47,720 bases of DNA from Firmicutes bacterium HGW-Firmicutes-4 (lineage in GTDB: Bacteria; Bacillota; Clostridia; Eubacteriales; Eubacteriaceae): the NCBI GenBank assembly GCA_002841405.1, contig PGZR01000047.1:1-47720 (forward strand), in the 5' to 3' direction. Under the pieces are notes generated by a model. The model did not search any database. It was not told the DNA's origin and worked only from the letters and a program-made list of their open reading frames with translations. This document shows positions 46,780-47,720 of the stretch, piece after piece. Made by a program: the position numbers and the translations under genes. How positions within the stretch are numbered: position 1 is the stretch's first letter; each line of letters begins with the position of its first letter.

Positions 46780-47219
46780 TGATCAATTATCATTTAATGC
46801 AACCCCGGGATGTGTCAGGGGTTTTTAAGGTGGATCAGGCCTGCTTTTTACATAATTGGACCCAGGATTCTTACGAGGCGGAAACAAAAAACATCCTCTC
46901 CAATTATATTGTCGCCGAAGCGGATGGCGAAATAATTGGGTTTGGCGGTTTCTGGCAGGTGATTGATGAAGCTCATATTACCAATATCGCGGTAGTGGAA
47001 GCCTATCGCCAGACCGGGGTGGGGCAAAATATTATGAATGCGATGCTGGCCCTGGCACTGGAAAAAGGTTGTGTCGCGATGACCCTGGAGGTACGAGGGG
47101 ATAATCAGCCGGCCATTAATTTTTATCTAAAAAACAAGTTTACCCGGGAAGGCCGACGCAAAGATTACTATGGCACGGGAATGGATGCAATCATCATGTG
47201 GAGGTATGGACTTGAATAA
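46776..47219 (+). CDS. rimI: RimI-like ribosomal-protein-S18-alanine N-acetyltransferase
   Basis: A 147-residue GNAT-family acetyltransferase. The acetyl-CoA loop is RQTGVG (about 87-92) and the NQPAINFYLKNKF stretch (about 112-124) is typical. In E. coli it acetylates the N-terminus of S18; the target here is inferred. Coupling to tsaB by a four-base overlap matches the usual tsaB-rimI order in Firmicutes. Confidence 0.92.
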   Translation: MMINYHLMQPRDVSGVFKVDQACFLHNWTQDSYEAETKNILSNYIVAEADGEIIGFGGFWQVIDEAHITNIAVVEAYRQTGVGQNIMNAMLALALEKGCVAMTLEVRGDNQPAINFYLKNKFTREGRRKDYYGTGMDAIIMWRYGLE

Positions 47220-47720
47220 AACCATCAAAATAGTTGCAGTACTGCTGGGAATGCTATTTCCGGTTGTTATGTTTATCAGCGGCATTGAAGCGGCGGTGTT
47301 TGACAAAGCTTTCTACATGGATCAAATGTGGAGAAATCAGGTTACTGAAAACACTGGTATTTATCCCCCGGATATGGAACTGGTAGTGGATGAAATTATC
47401 AGCTATCTCAAGGACGACCGGCAGGATTTTGACATCAAAGCTCGTTTAGCTTCGGAAAATGCCAAAAACGTTGTCGACAGCGTTTCGATTTTCAATGATA
47501 AAGAAATTACCCATATGGATGATGTCAGAGACCTGCTGTTATTCTATCTCGGCCTCCGGGACGCCGCTCTGATTCTGGCGCTGATCACCTTTCTGATGCT
47601 GTTAAAATACGATCGTCAGGCCATCATCAAGGCCTTGTTCTATGGATCAGCCACTTTTATGGTGGTATTGCTGATTGTTGGTGCGAGTTTTATTTTTAAT
47701 TTCAATAACACCTTCATTCT
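47212..47720 (+). CDS. TIGR01906/DUF1461-like integral membrane protein, partial
   Basis: Open to the end of the window, 169 residues visible. A membrane segment near residues 5-25 is followed by an external stretch of about 90 residues (IYPPDMELVVDEIISYL). Two more hydrophobic segments follow, at about 105-122 and 135-158. The pattern fits the DUF1461 family of unknown function. The start is most likely the TTG at 47212, seven bases past GGAGG (47200-47204); an ATG at 47206 sits too close to it. It overlaps rimI by eight bases. Confidence 0.75.
   Translation, partial: MNKTIKIVAVLLGMLFPVVMFISGIEAAVFDKAFYMDQMWRNQVTENTGIYPPDMELVVDEIISYLKDDRQDFDIKARLASENAKNVVDSVSIFNDKEITHMDDVRDLLLFYLGLRDAALILALITFLMLLKYDRQAIIKALFYGSATFMVVLLIVGASFIFNFNNTFI

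Overview
The window reads as a chromosomal segment of an anaerobic, low-to-mid GC Firmicute. Class 1B dihydroorotate dehydrogenase with PyrK, a PurR-type double PurBox, an EFR1-type ferredoxin and many c-di-GMP and chemoreceptor genes fit Eubacteriaceae. Acetobacterium is my best guess, by inference only. No rRNA, tRNA, CRISPR array, prophage or complete insertion sequence was seen.

Layout. (1) 1-5.6 kb: a compact de novo pyrimidine operon, pyrB-pyrI-pyrC-pyrF-pyrK-pyrD-pyrE, followed by a DJ-1/PfpI gene. (2) 6.2-29.0 kb: a signalling block of PAS/REC/GGDEF proteins, a membrane GGDEF/HD-GYP enzyme, a tandem HD/HD-GYP protein, a broken FIST-GGDEF gene, a degenerate GGDEF protein, a hybrid kinase-like PAS/HK/REC/GGDEF protein and three very large chemoreceptors. 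The chemoreceptors share an array of about eight extra HAMP-like units but carry different sensor domains. Interspersed are threonine aldolase, a split unknown gene, an EFR1 flavodoxin/ferredoxin and an MBL-fold hydrolase. (3) 29.9-42.1 kb: the purine operon purL-E-C-F-M-N-H-D plus rarD, behind a clear sigma-A promoter with inverted PurBoxes. (4) 42.2-47.7 kb: proC, a GH3 glycosidase, tsaB, rimI and the start of a membrane protein.

The most striking feature is the number of interrupted genes. pyrI, purL, purF and proC each lack a conserved block of roughly 10-30 codons. In the first three the reading frame shifts by +1 across the loss. The FIST-GGDEF gene has two frameshifts, and a PD-(D/E)XK-like gene is split at a run of six A. 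Such damage in core nucleotide and proline pathways in one 48-kb window suggests either systematic assembly or gap-closure errors, or a strain losing biosynthetic capacity. I cannot tell which from the sequence alone.

How the genes work together: the pyr and pur blocks supply UMP and IMP. The middle block would sense extracellular and cytoplasmic signals and make, degrade or bind c-di-GMP. It has no che genes of its own, so its receptors must use a kinase array encoded elsewhere.
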